From contig JACVQG010000103.1 in assembly GCA_015661045.1 (NCBI GenBank), positions 1-6,489 of the forward strand: a DNA stretch of 6,489 bases, read 5' to 3'. The DNA is from Dehalococcoidia bacterium. Its GTDB lineage: Bacteria; Chloroflexota; Dehalococcoidia; JACVQG01. A program made the translations under genes and the position numbers. Below the pieces are notes generated by a model that saw only the letters and a program-made list of their open reading frames with translations, ran no database searches and was not told where the DNA came from. Shown here piece by piece: positions 1 through 5,678 of the stretch (positions within the stretch are counted from its first letter, which is position 1; the number at the start of each line of letters is the position of its first letter).

Positions 1-1
1 A

Positions 2-1267
2 GCTAATGAGCTAGTAATTAAGGGCCAGGCAGCTAAAGCAGCCGCCCGCAAAATGGCTTTTCTATCCTCCGAGATAAAGAATCGGGCATTGCTTAATATA
101 GCTGAGGCTTTGGTTTCACAAGAAACAGCTATCCTGACAGCTAATAAGAAGGACTACGAAGAGGGACTGGCTTCGGGAATGAGCGAGGCCCTCCTGGACA
201 GGTTGCTCCTTAACCACAACCGCCTTCAGGGCATGGCTAACGATATAAAAGCAGTGGTCGCGCTCCCTGACCCAGTAGGGGAGATGATCGATATGCGTAC
301 CCTGCCCAATGGACTTATAATCGGCCGCAAACGGGTGCCGCTGGGAGTAATCGGCACTATATATGAAAGCCGGCCCAATGTAACTGTGGATATATCTGTT
401 CTATGCCTCAAATCGGGTAATGCGGTAATCCTGAGGGGGGGCAAGGAGGCAACGAATTCCAATGATGCCCTGGCACATGCCGTCCAGGTTGCAGCCTATA
501 AGGCTGGCGTCCCTGAAGGGGCGGTTCAATTTATTGAATCAACGGACCGGGCATTAGTCGGCCAGATGCTCAAGATGAAGGATACGATAGACCTGTTAAT
601 ACCGCGAGGTGGGGAGGGGTTAATCCGCTTTGTCCGGGATAACGCCAGTATGCCGGTGGTGGCTGGTGGTATCGGAGTCTGTCATACCTATGTGGACAGC
701 AGCGCCGACATAGCTAAAGCAGTGGCTATCGTGTATAACGCCAAGGTGCAGCGGCCAACCGTATGCAACGCCCTGGATACAGTGCTGGTTCATCGGGACA
801 TAGCCGAACGCTTTCTGCCCCGGCTGGCCTACGAACTGGGCAAGGCAGGGGTGGAGGTCCACGCCGATGAAAAGGCATTATCTATTTTTAAACAGGAGAA
901 TGCTGTAAAGGCCGTCCCCGCAAAACCGGAGGATTGGGGTAAGGAATTTCTGGCTCTCATCGCTGCTATCAAAGTAGTGGACTCACTGGACGAGGCTATT
1001 GCCCATATTGACCGTTATGGCTCAGGACACTCGGAAGCGATTATTACCGAGGACTATTCGGCGGCGCAACGCTTCCTCAACGAGGTGGATGCGGCCTGCG
1101 TCTATGTTAATGCCAGCACGCGATTCACCGATGGGGGGCAATTCGGGCTGTGGGCGGAGGTGGGTATCTCTACTCAGAAGCTTCATGCCCGTGGGCCGAT
1201 GGGACTAAAGGAGCTTACCAGCTACAAGTGGATTATATACGGACAGGGTCAGGTGAGGCCGGTGTGA
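2..1267 (+). CDS. proA: Glutamate-5-semialdehyde dehydrogenase (gamma-glutamyl phosphate reductase), 5' end outside window
   Basis: ProA reduces gamma-glutamyl phosphate to glutamate-5-semialdehyde with NADPH, the second step of proline synthesis in the cytoplasm. The first ATG in frame is at 53, but the frame is open to base 2 and the residues before it (ELVIKGQAAKAAARK) match the usual ProA N-terminus, so the true start lies at or before the window edge. Counting from the ATG at 53, recognisable parts are the conserved PLGVIGTIYESRPNVTVD block (96-113), LILRGG-like AVILRGGKEA (124-133), LLIPRGGEGLI (181-191), the catalytic cysteine in QRPTVCNAL (C238, codon 764-766) and the C-terminal [22 protein letters not shown] block. 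Length fits the family. One oddity is tryptophan in FGLWAEVG (codon 1151-1153), where the family normally has glycine. No proB is visible; it may lie upstream. The 3' end is repeated at 2484-2588. Confidence 0.96.
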   Translation, partial: ANELVIKGQAAKAAARKMAFLSSEIKNRALLNIAEALVSQETAILTANKKDYEEGLASGMSEALLDRLLLNHNRLQGMANDIKAVVALPDPVGEMIDMRTLPNGLIIGRKRVPLGVIGTIYESRPNVTVDISVLCLKSGNAVILRGGKEATNSNDALAHAVQVAAYKAGVPEGAVQFIESTDRALVGQMLKMKDTIDLLIPRGGEGLIRFVRDNASMPVVAGGIGVCHTYVDSSADIAKAVAIVYNAKVQRPTVCNALDTVLVHRDIAERFLPRLAYELGKAGVEVHADEKALSIFKQENAVKAVPAKPEDWGKEFLALIAAIKVVDSLDEAIAHIDRYGSGHSEAIITEDYSAAQRFLNEVDAACVYVNASTRFTDGGQFGLWAEVGISTQKLHARGPMGLKELTSYKWIIYGQGQVRPV

Positions 1268-1289
1268 TTATCTTTATAAACTTACCATA

Positions 1290-1322
1290 CCCTAGCTGAA
1301 ATTTACAGTAGGGAATAATTTT
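1290..1322 (+). terminator. Possible Rho-independent terminator after proA
   Basis: CCCTA-g-CTG (1290-1298) can pair with CAG-TAGGG (1306-1313) across a 7-base loop. That gives eight pairs with one bulged G, followed by an AT-rich stretch ending in TTTT (1319-1322). It lies 22 bases after the proA stop. The stem is short and the T run is not immediately adjacent, so this is only a moderate candidate. The rest of 1268-1454 shows no gene I can recognise. Confidence 0.35.
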
Positions 1323-1454
1323 CTGTGTGTAGACCAGCTCGGCAGAACGCTTCGTTCGGGACCAAAAAGATACCTGTCCAAACGGCCAACCCTGACCATC
1401 ATAAAAGAAGCCTTCCGAAAGTTATGCTATGACACATTCCACGCTCTCCACACC

Positions 1455-2363
1455 TTATTGTTTTGCTCCTAAATATTGAATGTAGTCTATAGATGAATAA
1501 TTTAGGGCATATACTGGTAACTTTTTTCCACTCTTTTGCTTAATGAAGTCTTCCTCTGTAAATACGTATAGACGATTCCCATTGATCATAATTATCCTGA
1601 GATATTTACTTTGTTTTTGTGTTTCTGATGACTGTGCGATTTCAGTTGGCAAGTCCGTTTTTGCTACTATTACAACTGTTGAAAATCTGGGGATATCGTA
1701 CCTTGCCTGTGACTCAGCGATCATGCCAACAGAGAATATATAGAATGTGGAAAGTACAGCGACGCTGGCTATTAGTTGCGCCAGCCCAAAATTGGAATAG
1801 TTTTGGGAATATAGCAGCTTCAAAAGTTGGTTCCCAAAGAAAGTTACTGTACCTACTCCAAATGCTAAAATTGAAGCGGAATAGACGCCCGAAATTGGGA
1901 TATTGTTCCAATAGTTCGAAATCAAGGATATTAACAAGAAGACAGCAGTAAACAATGACATTATGGTAAAAGCAACGTTCTTACAGGCATCGGAAGGGTT
2001 GTCGGCATAAATAAGGCGCGCAAGTTTAACGAATGACAGCCTTTCTTTTGTTTCAGCCACTTTCCTAATCTCTCCGATGCGAGTGAGGCTGAAACCCCAA
2101 AAATAGTTATTTACGATATTATAGTGGAGCAGTTCAATCCAAATACCGATTTGAAGGGCAAAAATCAGCGGCAACAAACTATAAGAAACATATTCCTGTA
2201 CAGTAAAACTTATAGCGCCGTTGGGAATACCAAAGAACTCGTAGTATTTTCTAGCGTAGAGGCTTCCAAACACATATGAGAAGCCAGTCAACATCGCGAT
2301 AATACTCGAAATAGTTATATAGGTACCGATCTTGTCCTTTGCTCCGCTTTCGGTCCCGTTCAC
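1455..2363 (-). CDS. Hypothetical multi-pass membrane protein with C-terminal soluble domain
   Basis: I do not recognise a named family for this 302-residue protein. Hydrophobic segments near residues 13-35, 58-78, 130-150, 157-177 and 192-215 suggest five membrane helices. A charged cytoplasm-like loop (about 95-128) and a soluble tail (about 218-302) with beta-strand-like stretches such as LRIIMINGNRLYVF follow. After helix 1 there is a YYEFFGIPNGAISF segment. Translation must start at the GTG at 2363, because a TGA lies in frame two codons upstream; a GGAGG stands 11 bases before it, a little far. The gene is visibly AT-richer than proA and lies between proA and a divergent copy of the proA 3' end, so acquisition by transfer is likely. 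It stands alone on its strand, with no partner gene. Confidence 0.8.
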   Translation of the reverse strand: MNGTESGAKDKIGTYITISSIIAMLTGFSYVFGSLYARKYYEFFGIPNGAISFTVQEYVSYSLLPLIFALQIGIWIELLHYNIVNNYFWGFSLTRIGEIRKVAETKERLSFVKLARLIYADNPSDACKNVAFTIMSLFTAVFLLISLISNYWNNIPISGVYSASILAFGVGTVTFFGNQLLKLLYSQNYSNFGLAQLIASVAVLSTFYIFSVGMIAESQARYDIPRFSTVVIVAKTDLPTEIAQSSETQKQSKYLRIIMINGNRLYVFTEEDFIKQKSGKKLPVYALNYSSIDYIQYLGAKQ

Positions 2364-2395
2364 CTTGACTCAATCCTCCATCCTCGAATAAGCTG

Positions 2396-2424
2396 AAGAT
2401 ACACTAAGCCGAGGTTCGCTTCAA
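2396..2424 (-). promoter_or_regulatory. Candidate sigma70-type promoter for the membrane protein gene
   Basis: Read on the minus strand, TTGAAG (2424-2419) and TATCTT (2401-2396) are separated by exactly 17 bases. The GTG start of the membrane gene lies about 33 bases past the -10. Each box matches the consensus at four of six positions, so this is a plausible but unproven assignment. Confidence 0.33.
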
Positions 2425-2483
2425 TAGCCCACTCAGTTCTCCGTAGATGACCGCCAGGCTTGGACCAAGAATCATATGCCCGA

Positions 2484-2591
2484 GAGGTGGGCATCTCCAC
2501 TCAAAAGCTTCACGCCCGTGGGCCTATGGGGCTTAAAGAACTTACCAGCTACAAGTGGATAATATACGGGCAGGAGCAGGTGAGGCCGTAA
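2484..2591 (+). pseudogene. Relic of a proA 3' end (last 35 codons plus stop)
   Basis: Bases 2484-2588 align without gaps to proA 1157-1261 with 92 of 105 bases identical (my count). The translated relic ([20 protein letters not shown] and onward, ending QEQVRP then TAA) matches intact ProA at 34 of 35 residues; the one change is Gly to Glu. Eleven of the 13 base differences are synonymous third-position changes, so this sequence diverged while still part of a working proA. Upstream of 2484 similarity stops at once, so the rest of the gene is missing and no start exists. It is best read as the displaced or imported end of a proA allele from another lineage. It abuts the relic at 2608-2740. 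Confidence 0.9.
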
Positions 2592-2607
2592 CATAATTAG
2601 AAGGTTA

Positions 2608-2740
2608 GTTTTTATCACCAACACCTGCACACTGGCTTCTCTCAGAAGGACTCGCTGCACCAGCTAGACAACCTTAATAGCCATGCACTCATGCTCCCCG
2701 GCCAGGATATCCTCTTTGGCTGCCGCTTCTACCCTTATAA
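2608..2740 (-). pseudogene. Decayed fragment of an acyl-CoA dehydratase activator (BcrAD/BadFG-type) gene
   Basis: On the minus strand this stretch encodes AAAKEDILAGEHECMAIKVV, then an in-frame TAG (2666-2664), then LVQRV. It closely matches AAKEDILAGVHESMAIKVVSLVQRV of the intact ATPase at 3285-4094. Bases 2651-2730 align to 3467-3546 with about 66 of 80 identical and no gap. Further on, similarity resumes in another frame: CAGVGDKN (2631-2608) corresponds to the FTGGGARD adenosine-binding motif, so a frameshift is present as well as the stop. Both the N-terminal half with the phosphate motifs and iron-sulfur cysteines and the C-terminal end are absent. It is a dead remnant of a paralogue or foreign homologue, ending within 20 bases of the proA relic and convergent with it. 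Confidence 0.85.
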
Positions 2741-2748
2741 AAAACCAC

Positions 2749-2782
2749 CAATGCAATAATTAGCAACCTCAAGTTTGCATTG
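2749..2782. repeat. 8-bp inverted repeat in the relic region
   Basis: CAATGCAA (2749-2756) and TTGCATTG (2775-2782) are perfect inverted copies separated by 18 bases. They sit between the activator-gene relic and the 22-bp palindrome. The function is unknown and arms of this size can arise by chance in AT-rich DNA. Confidence 0.4.
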
Positions 2783-2808
2783 ACGTAATATAACAATATT
2801 GTTATATT
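2780..2808 (+). promoter_or_regulatory. Candidate promoter with a 22-bp perfect palindrome, upstream of the antitoxin gene
   Basis: TTGACG (2780-2785) and TATATT (2803-2808) are spaced by 17 bases, a good sigma70-type arrangement pointing toward the XRE gene at 2935. A perfect 22-bp palindrome, arm AATATAACAAT, occupies 2787-2808 and so covers the spacer and the whole -10 box. This is where a repressor site would act, and HigA-type antitoxins normally repress their own promoter at palindromes. The leader to the antitoxin start would be about 120 bases. The role as operator is inferred; the palindrome itself is certain. Confidence 0.5.
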
Positions 2809-2929
2809 TATGGGGTGTCGGACCTTTGTCCTGCTGCATGGCTTTACTAAAAAGTCCGGCCCGATACCAAAGCGAGACATGGAGCTAGCCCAAGGTAGAC
2901 AAGCAGACTATTTATCCAGGGAAAGGTGA
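2789..2929 (+). pseudogene. Truncated HigB/RelE-type toxin (C-terminal stump)
   Basis: In the frame ending with TGA at 2927-2929 the DNA encodes a run containing FVLLHGFTKKS, then PKRDMELAQ and a DYLSRER end. This is the characteristic C-terminus of HigB/Gp49-like RelE-superfamily toxins (mRNA interferases), which usually reads FVLLHGFxKKTxKTPxxEIExA. Clear similarity starts near 2822 and may reach back to about 2789, where a stop precedes it in frame. The first half or more of the toxin is missing, and the DNA further upstream belongs to another relic. The stump ends five bases before the antitoxin ATG, the normal higB-higA arrangement. It should not encode an active toxin. Confidence 0.75.
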
Positions 2930-2934
2930 AAGCT

Positions 2935-3249
2935 ATGGACTGGAAACAGCATAAAAAGCAACTTCTGAAAGACCCTGAGTTTAGGAAAGAATACGAGTCG
3001 CTTGAGCCGGAGTATCAACTGGCAGCGGCGTTAATCAGGCTGCGTCTGGCAAAAGGACTGACTCAGGAACAACTGGCCAGTTTATTAAATACGAAGCAGG
3101 AGAGCATAGCCCGACTGGAGGGTGGTTCTTCTTTACCATCTTTGTCTACCGTCAAGAGAATAGCAAATGCTCTTGATGCCGAGCTAGAGATCAGGTTGCG
3201 ACCAAGGCGAAAATCTACTGGAGCAACTCTGGTAACACGCGCCGGTTAA
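2935..3249 (+). CDS. higA: HigA-like XRE-family antitoxin / transcriptional regulator
   Basis: This 104-residue protein has an N-terminal helical arm (DWKQHKKQLLKDPEFRKEYE, residues 2-21) followed by a Cro/C1-type helix-turn-helix at about 29-84, with LTQEQLASLLNTKQESIARLE as the recognition core. In the family such proteins neutralise a HigB toxin and repress their own operon. I place the start at the ATG at 2935 because AGGTG lies a suitable distance before it and the MDWK N-terminus fits relatives; a GTG at 2926 in the same frame is possible and would add three residues. The cognate toxin gene just upstream is reduced to a stump, so this is an orphan antitoxin that may now serve only as a regulator. 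It faces the activator ATPase gene convergently, 35 bases away. Confidence 0.88.
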   Translation: MDWKQHKKQLLKDPEFRKEYESLEPEYQLAAALIRLRLAKGLTQEQLASLLNTKQESIARLEGGSSLPSLSTVKRIANALDAELEIRLRPRRKSTGATLVTRAG

Positions 3250-3253
3250 ATTG

Positions 3254-3285
3254 TGGCCGCTGACAACCGTTGCCAACATTTTTTT
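3254..3285 (+). terminator. Weak candidate terminator after the antitoxin gene
   Basis: TGGC (3254-3257) can pair with GCCA (3272-3275) across a loop, and a run of seven T (3279-3285) follows four bases later. The stem is only four strong pairs, so the T run is the main support. It occupies the short gap between two convergent genes. Confidence 0.28.
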
Positions 3286-4094
3286 CAAACAATAGTTCGT
3301 GAACTATCTACACTAGCCCACGCAATGAGCGCCGCCCCCAGCGCGGCGGTCAATACCGGCTCCACCGGCACCAGCAACTTCTCACCCAGCTTCTCTTCAA
3401 TGCTTCTCACCAGCCCCACATCCCTGGCCCCACCCCCGGTGAAGGCTACTTCCTTTTCCAGGCGGACTCTCTGCACCAAAGAGACTACTTTAATAGCCAT
3501 TGATTCGTGCACCCCGGCCAGAATATCCTCTTTGGCTGCCCCTTCGGCGATGCGGGATATGGCCTCGGACTCGGCGAAGACAGCACAACTGGTGGTAAAC
3601 TGCACCTGTTTTGTGGACTTAGATGAAAGAGGACCGAATTCTTCCAGAGGTGTTTGCAGGACGCGAGCCATCACCTCCAGAAAACGGCCGCTACCGGAGG
3701 CGCATTTCTCACTGACAACAAAATCTATCGCCTCCCCATGCCCGTTCAACTTTACCACACGGGTGGCCTGGCCGCCGATATCTATCACTGTTCTGACTTG
3801 AGGGAAAAGGTGGTGGATGCCCCGTGCGTGAGCGGCAATCTCAGTCACCTTCCGGGCCTGGAAGGGTACATTCGCCGCCCCGAAACCGGTTACAACGATA
3901 TGGCTGATGTTATCCTTCGATAAACCAGCGTTAGATAGCGCAGATGCCAGAGCCTGCTCCGCGGCCTGTCGGTAGTTGCCACCGGAAATGGTTATGCATC
4001 GGCTTATAACGATACCATCAGCCAAGACTACCATTTTAGTGGTTACTGAGCCTATGTCTACCCCTGCTGTCCACACTACTACCACGTTTCCCAT
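3285..4094 (-). CDS. 2-hydroxyacyl-CoA dehydratase activator / BcrAD-BadFG family ATPase
   Basis: Proteins of this ASKHA-fold family are homodimeric [4Fe-4S] ATPases that use ATP to drive an electron at very low potential into a partner dehydratase or benzoyl-CoA reductase, in the cytoplasm of anaerobes. Visible motifs are phosphate-1 GVDIGSVTTK (11-20), VVTGFGAANV (67-76), phosphate-2 TVIDIGGQATRVV (102-114), the two cluster cysteines in SEKCASGSGRF (C131) and TTSCAVFAESEA (C170), and the adenosine motif FTGGGA (218-223). The length of 269 fits HgdC-like activators. The ATG at 4094 has little room for a ribosome site; the GTG at codon 4 or 7 (WTAGVDIGS follows) may be used instead. It lies six bases after vapC on the same strand, so it is probably co-transcribed. 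No dehydratase subunit gene is in the window, so the partner and substrate are unknown. A decayed relative lies at 2608-2740. Confidence 0.9.
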   Translation of the reverse strand: MGNVVVVWTAGVDIGSVTTKMVVLADGIVISRCITISGGNYRQAAEQALASALSNAGLSKDNISHIVVTGFGAANVPFQARKVTEIAAHARGIHHLFPQVRTVIDIGGQATRVVKLNGHGEAIDFVVSEKCASGSGRFLEVMARVLQTPLEEFGPLSSKSTKQVQFTTSCAVFAESEAISRIAEGAAKEDILAGVHESMAIKVVSLVQRVRLEKEVAFTGGGARDVGLVRSIEEKLGEKLLVPVEPVLTAALGAALIAWASVDSSRTIV

Positions 4095-4100
4095 TCCTGG

Positions 4101-4535
4101 CTAAGACCCAATGTCAATGGTTTCCAACCCCTCCGCGATGGCGGCACGAACCAAACGGTGATCGGCAGCTAGAAACATCCACGGCATTCCAGTCGACTCT
4201 ACTAAGGCCTTGGCAGATGCCAGATGTAAGGCGTCCAATGCCTTTAGAGCATTCTTCTCCGAGAGGAACACCGCAGTCTTCAAAACAGCCTCATCAACTC
4301 TTACGGCAAAGTAGCGTTCCCATTCATCGGCAAATGCCTCGACAATAGTATGGTATCCTGGCGCCGTCAGGTCACCTTCGCGGTACCTGCGGGCAAAGGC
4401 AGACCGAGCCTCCAAGTAAGCTAACAGTGACGTACCAACTAAGCTCGCTCCGGCCACTATCCCTTTCATCCGCCTTGAACCTGCTTCGTCGACATACAAC
4501 TTCACTAAAGCGCTGGTATCGAGATAGAAGTTCAA
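4101..4535 (-). CDS. vapC: VapC-type PIN-domain toxin (ribonuclease)
   Basis: PIN-domain toxins cut RNA using a magnesium site formed by conserved acidic residues. All four expected acids are in place: D6 in YLDTSALVKLY, E42 in YLEARSAF, D101 in ALDALHLASA and D125 in LAADHRLVRAA. The protein spans the whole 144 residues, typical for VapC, so it looks intact. Its ATG overlaps the antitoxin stop by four bases (ATGA), indicating translational coupling and tight co-expression. The activator ATPase gene follows after six bases. The specific RNA target cannot be judged from sequence. Confidence 0.9.
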   Translation of the reverse strand: MNFYLDTSALVKLYVDEAGSRRMKGIVAGASLVGTSLLAYLEARSAFARRYREGDLTAPGYHTIVEAFADEWERYFAVRVDEAVLKTAVFLSEKNALKALDALHLASAKALVESTGMPWMFLAADHRLVRAAIAEGLETIDIGS

Positions 4536-4801
4536 CCGCGCTCCTCAATGACCGTCTGGGCTACAGATTTACCTTTTATGGCCGGTGGATGACTGGCGCC
4601 TTTCGGTTTACCCCCACCCCATGAAGCGAAGCCACTGGCAACCAACTGACGCAGCACTGCATCGGGTTCCTTCTCAGGAGGCGGAAGCAACATAGCTACC
4701 GAAGTCCCCCTATCCGTGACTATGACCGTCTCCCCACTCTGAACCCGTTTTAGATAACTACTTAGCCGGTTTCTGAACTCCCTTACGCCGACTTTTTCCA
4801 T
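4532..4801 (-). CDS. vapB: Phd/YefM-family antitoxin (VapB role)
   Basis: This 89-residue protein begins with the Phd/YefM DNA-binding fold, seen in VGVREFRNRLSSYLKRVQSG (residues 4-23) and ETVIVTDRGTSVAMLLPP (24-41). A flexible Pro/Gly/Lys-rich tail (about 60-80) follows, the part that usually wraps the toxin. It should bind and block the PIN toxin encoded directly downstream and, with it, repress the operon. The ATG at 4801 is supported by a strong GGGGG ribosome site (4808-4812 read in reverse) about six bases ahead. A promoter with a palindrome lies just upstream at 4821-4851. Confidence 0.88.
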   Translation of the reverse strand: MEKVGVREFRNRLSSYLKRVQSGETVIVTDRGTSVAMLLPPPEKEPDAVLRQLVASGFASWGGGKPKGASHPPAIKGKSVAQTVIEERG

Positions 4802-4820
4802 ACAACGCCCCCTTGTAGCA

Positions 4821-4851
4821 ACATTATGCCATAATGTGTACGCAATATCAA
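4821..4851 (-). promoter_or_regulatory. Promoter and palindromic operator of the vapBC-ATPase operon
   Basis: On the minus strand TTGATA (4851-4846) and CATAAT (4828-4823) are separated by exactly 17 bases, each matching the sigma70 consensus at five of six positions. A perfect palindrome, ACATTATG-C-CATAATGT (4821-4837), covers the -10 box. Antitoxins of the Phd/YefM class bind such palindromes over their own promoter, so it is the likely autoregulatory operator. Transcription would begin around 4816, giving a short leader with the ribosome site. Confidence 0.7.
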
Positions 4852-4921
4852 ACTATATCAGTCAATAAAAGGTGGTTAAACAGGCTCTTACCGTTTATCA
4901 AAAAAACAAGCAGACTACAAA

Positions 4922-4948
4922 ATACCCCGGGCTAAAAGCCTGGGGTAT
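4922..4948 (-). terminator. Rho-independent terminator of the PAC2/ABC permease unit
   Basis: ATACCCCGGGC (4922-4932) pairs with GCCTGGGGTAT (4938-4948): eleven pairs including one G-T, with a five-base loop. Read on the minus strand it is followed by TTTTG and, about 20 bases on, by a run of seven T. It sits 34 bases past the stop of the PAC2 C-terminal frame, where a terminator is expected. The run just after the stem is short (four T). Confidence 0.7.
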
Positions 4949-4982
4949 ATCAGAAATAACTATCAAAAATAATGCAGAGCCT

Positions 4983-5678
4983 CTAAGGTTTATTTCTCTG
5001 GATTATCTCTAAAAGCTCGCCACCAAAGATTTTTAACATCTGCATCCTGTCATCATGGGAAAGTTTATCCAGCTCAGCTATCAGATGGCGTGCATGGGTT
5101 TTATCTTTACGGGCCTTTTCATAAAGCACAGCAATGGGTTTAAGAGAGTCGGGGATGGGAATGGTTTTTCGTGGTGTAATTGCAGGTTCTGCCGATGGTC
5201 TTTCCCTTTGTTTCTTTTCCAGTATCTCCAGATAATCTATCAGAGCCCTGGCTTTTTCATCATTGGAGTTGCGTAGCTCGGCAATGCGTTCATCAATTCT
5301 TTTCTCCTGGACGGCCATCATCTCTTGAATATCGGCCAAGTTCACAAGAGATTCAATATCCAGGAGACGGCAGAGCTGGCGCACCAGCGCACCGGAGACT
5401 TTCAGGTTGACCTGTTCGACAGTATAGAAAGGCGATTCAGCCACCAGGCCGATTACATCCATACCGCTCTGCATAGCAGCGCCGGTTAAAAACACATTAA
5501 GATTGAACGCAATATTCATGGGTGGCACTACAGGGATACCCATTGTCTTCAGGTTTTGCAGAAGTATTGTATTGCTGGCCAACCCCATTACCCCTGGTTC
5601 GGCTTTGTGATGAACATCTGTAGCGAAGGCGCCGGCAATATATACCCGTTCTACCTTAAGCGCCTGCGCCACCTCCAT
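4983..5678 (-). CDS. PAC2-family protein, C-terminal part (separated by frameshift)
   Basis: This frame carries the second half of a PAC2 (proteasome assembly chaperone 2-like) domain: KVERVYIAGAFATDVHH, then GVMGLASNTILLQNL, GIPVVPPMNIAFNLNVFL and GLVAESPFY. The ATG at 5678 is an internal methionine; codons for SSELAFRV precede it in frame and continue the N-terminal half. After the domain comes a Glu/Lys-rich, probably coiled-coil stretch (about residues 118-165), a proline-rich linker and a C-terminal helical segment with DKTHARHLIAELDKLSHDDR. PAC2 proteins assist proteasome assembly in archaea and eukaryotes; in bacteria their role is mostly unknown. The tail is longer than the bare domain needs. 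If the frameshift is real, this half would be made only by re-initiation. Confidence 0.75.
   Translation of the reverse strand: MEVAQALKVERVYIAGAFATDVHHKAEPGVMGLASNTILLQNLKTMGIPVVPPMNIAFNLNVFLTGAAMQSGMDVIGLVAESPFYTVEQVNLKVSGALVRQLCRLLDIESLVNLADIQEMMAVQEKRIDERIAELRNSNDEKARALIDYLEILEKKQRERPSAEPAITPRKTIPIPDSLKPIAVLYEKARKDKTHARHLIAELDKLSHDDRMQMLKIFGGELLEIIQRNKP

Noticed and set aside
1345..1357. GAACG-CTT-CGTTC mini-hairpin downstream of proA
   Set aside because: Five pairs and a three-base loop without a T run on either strand; too common to call a terminator or site.
1330..1454. Short open stretches between proA and the membrane gene that might be another relic
   Set aside because: Translations in all frames gave nothing I could match to a known family with confidence.
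2689..2880. 63-codon minus-strand open frame beginning MSRFGIGPDF
   Set aside because: It overlaps the activator relic in a different frame and is antisense to the higB stump, which explains the sequence better; it has no family resemblance.
3292..3307. ATAGTTC-GT-GAACTAT palindrome at the end of the ATPase gene
   Set aside because: The two-base centre cannot form a hairpin loop and it lies within coding sequence far from any promoter; probably chance.
3253..3801. 182-codon plus-strand open frame opposite the ATPase gene
   Set aside because: It lies wholly antisense to a clear, motif-rich ATPase gene and has a serine/threonine/proline-rich composition typical of a shadow frame.
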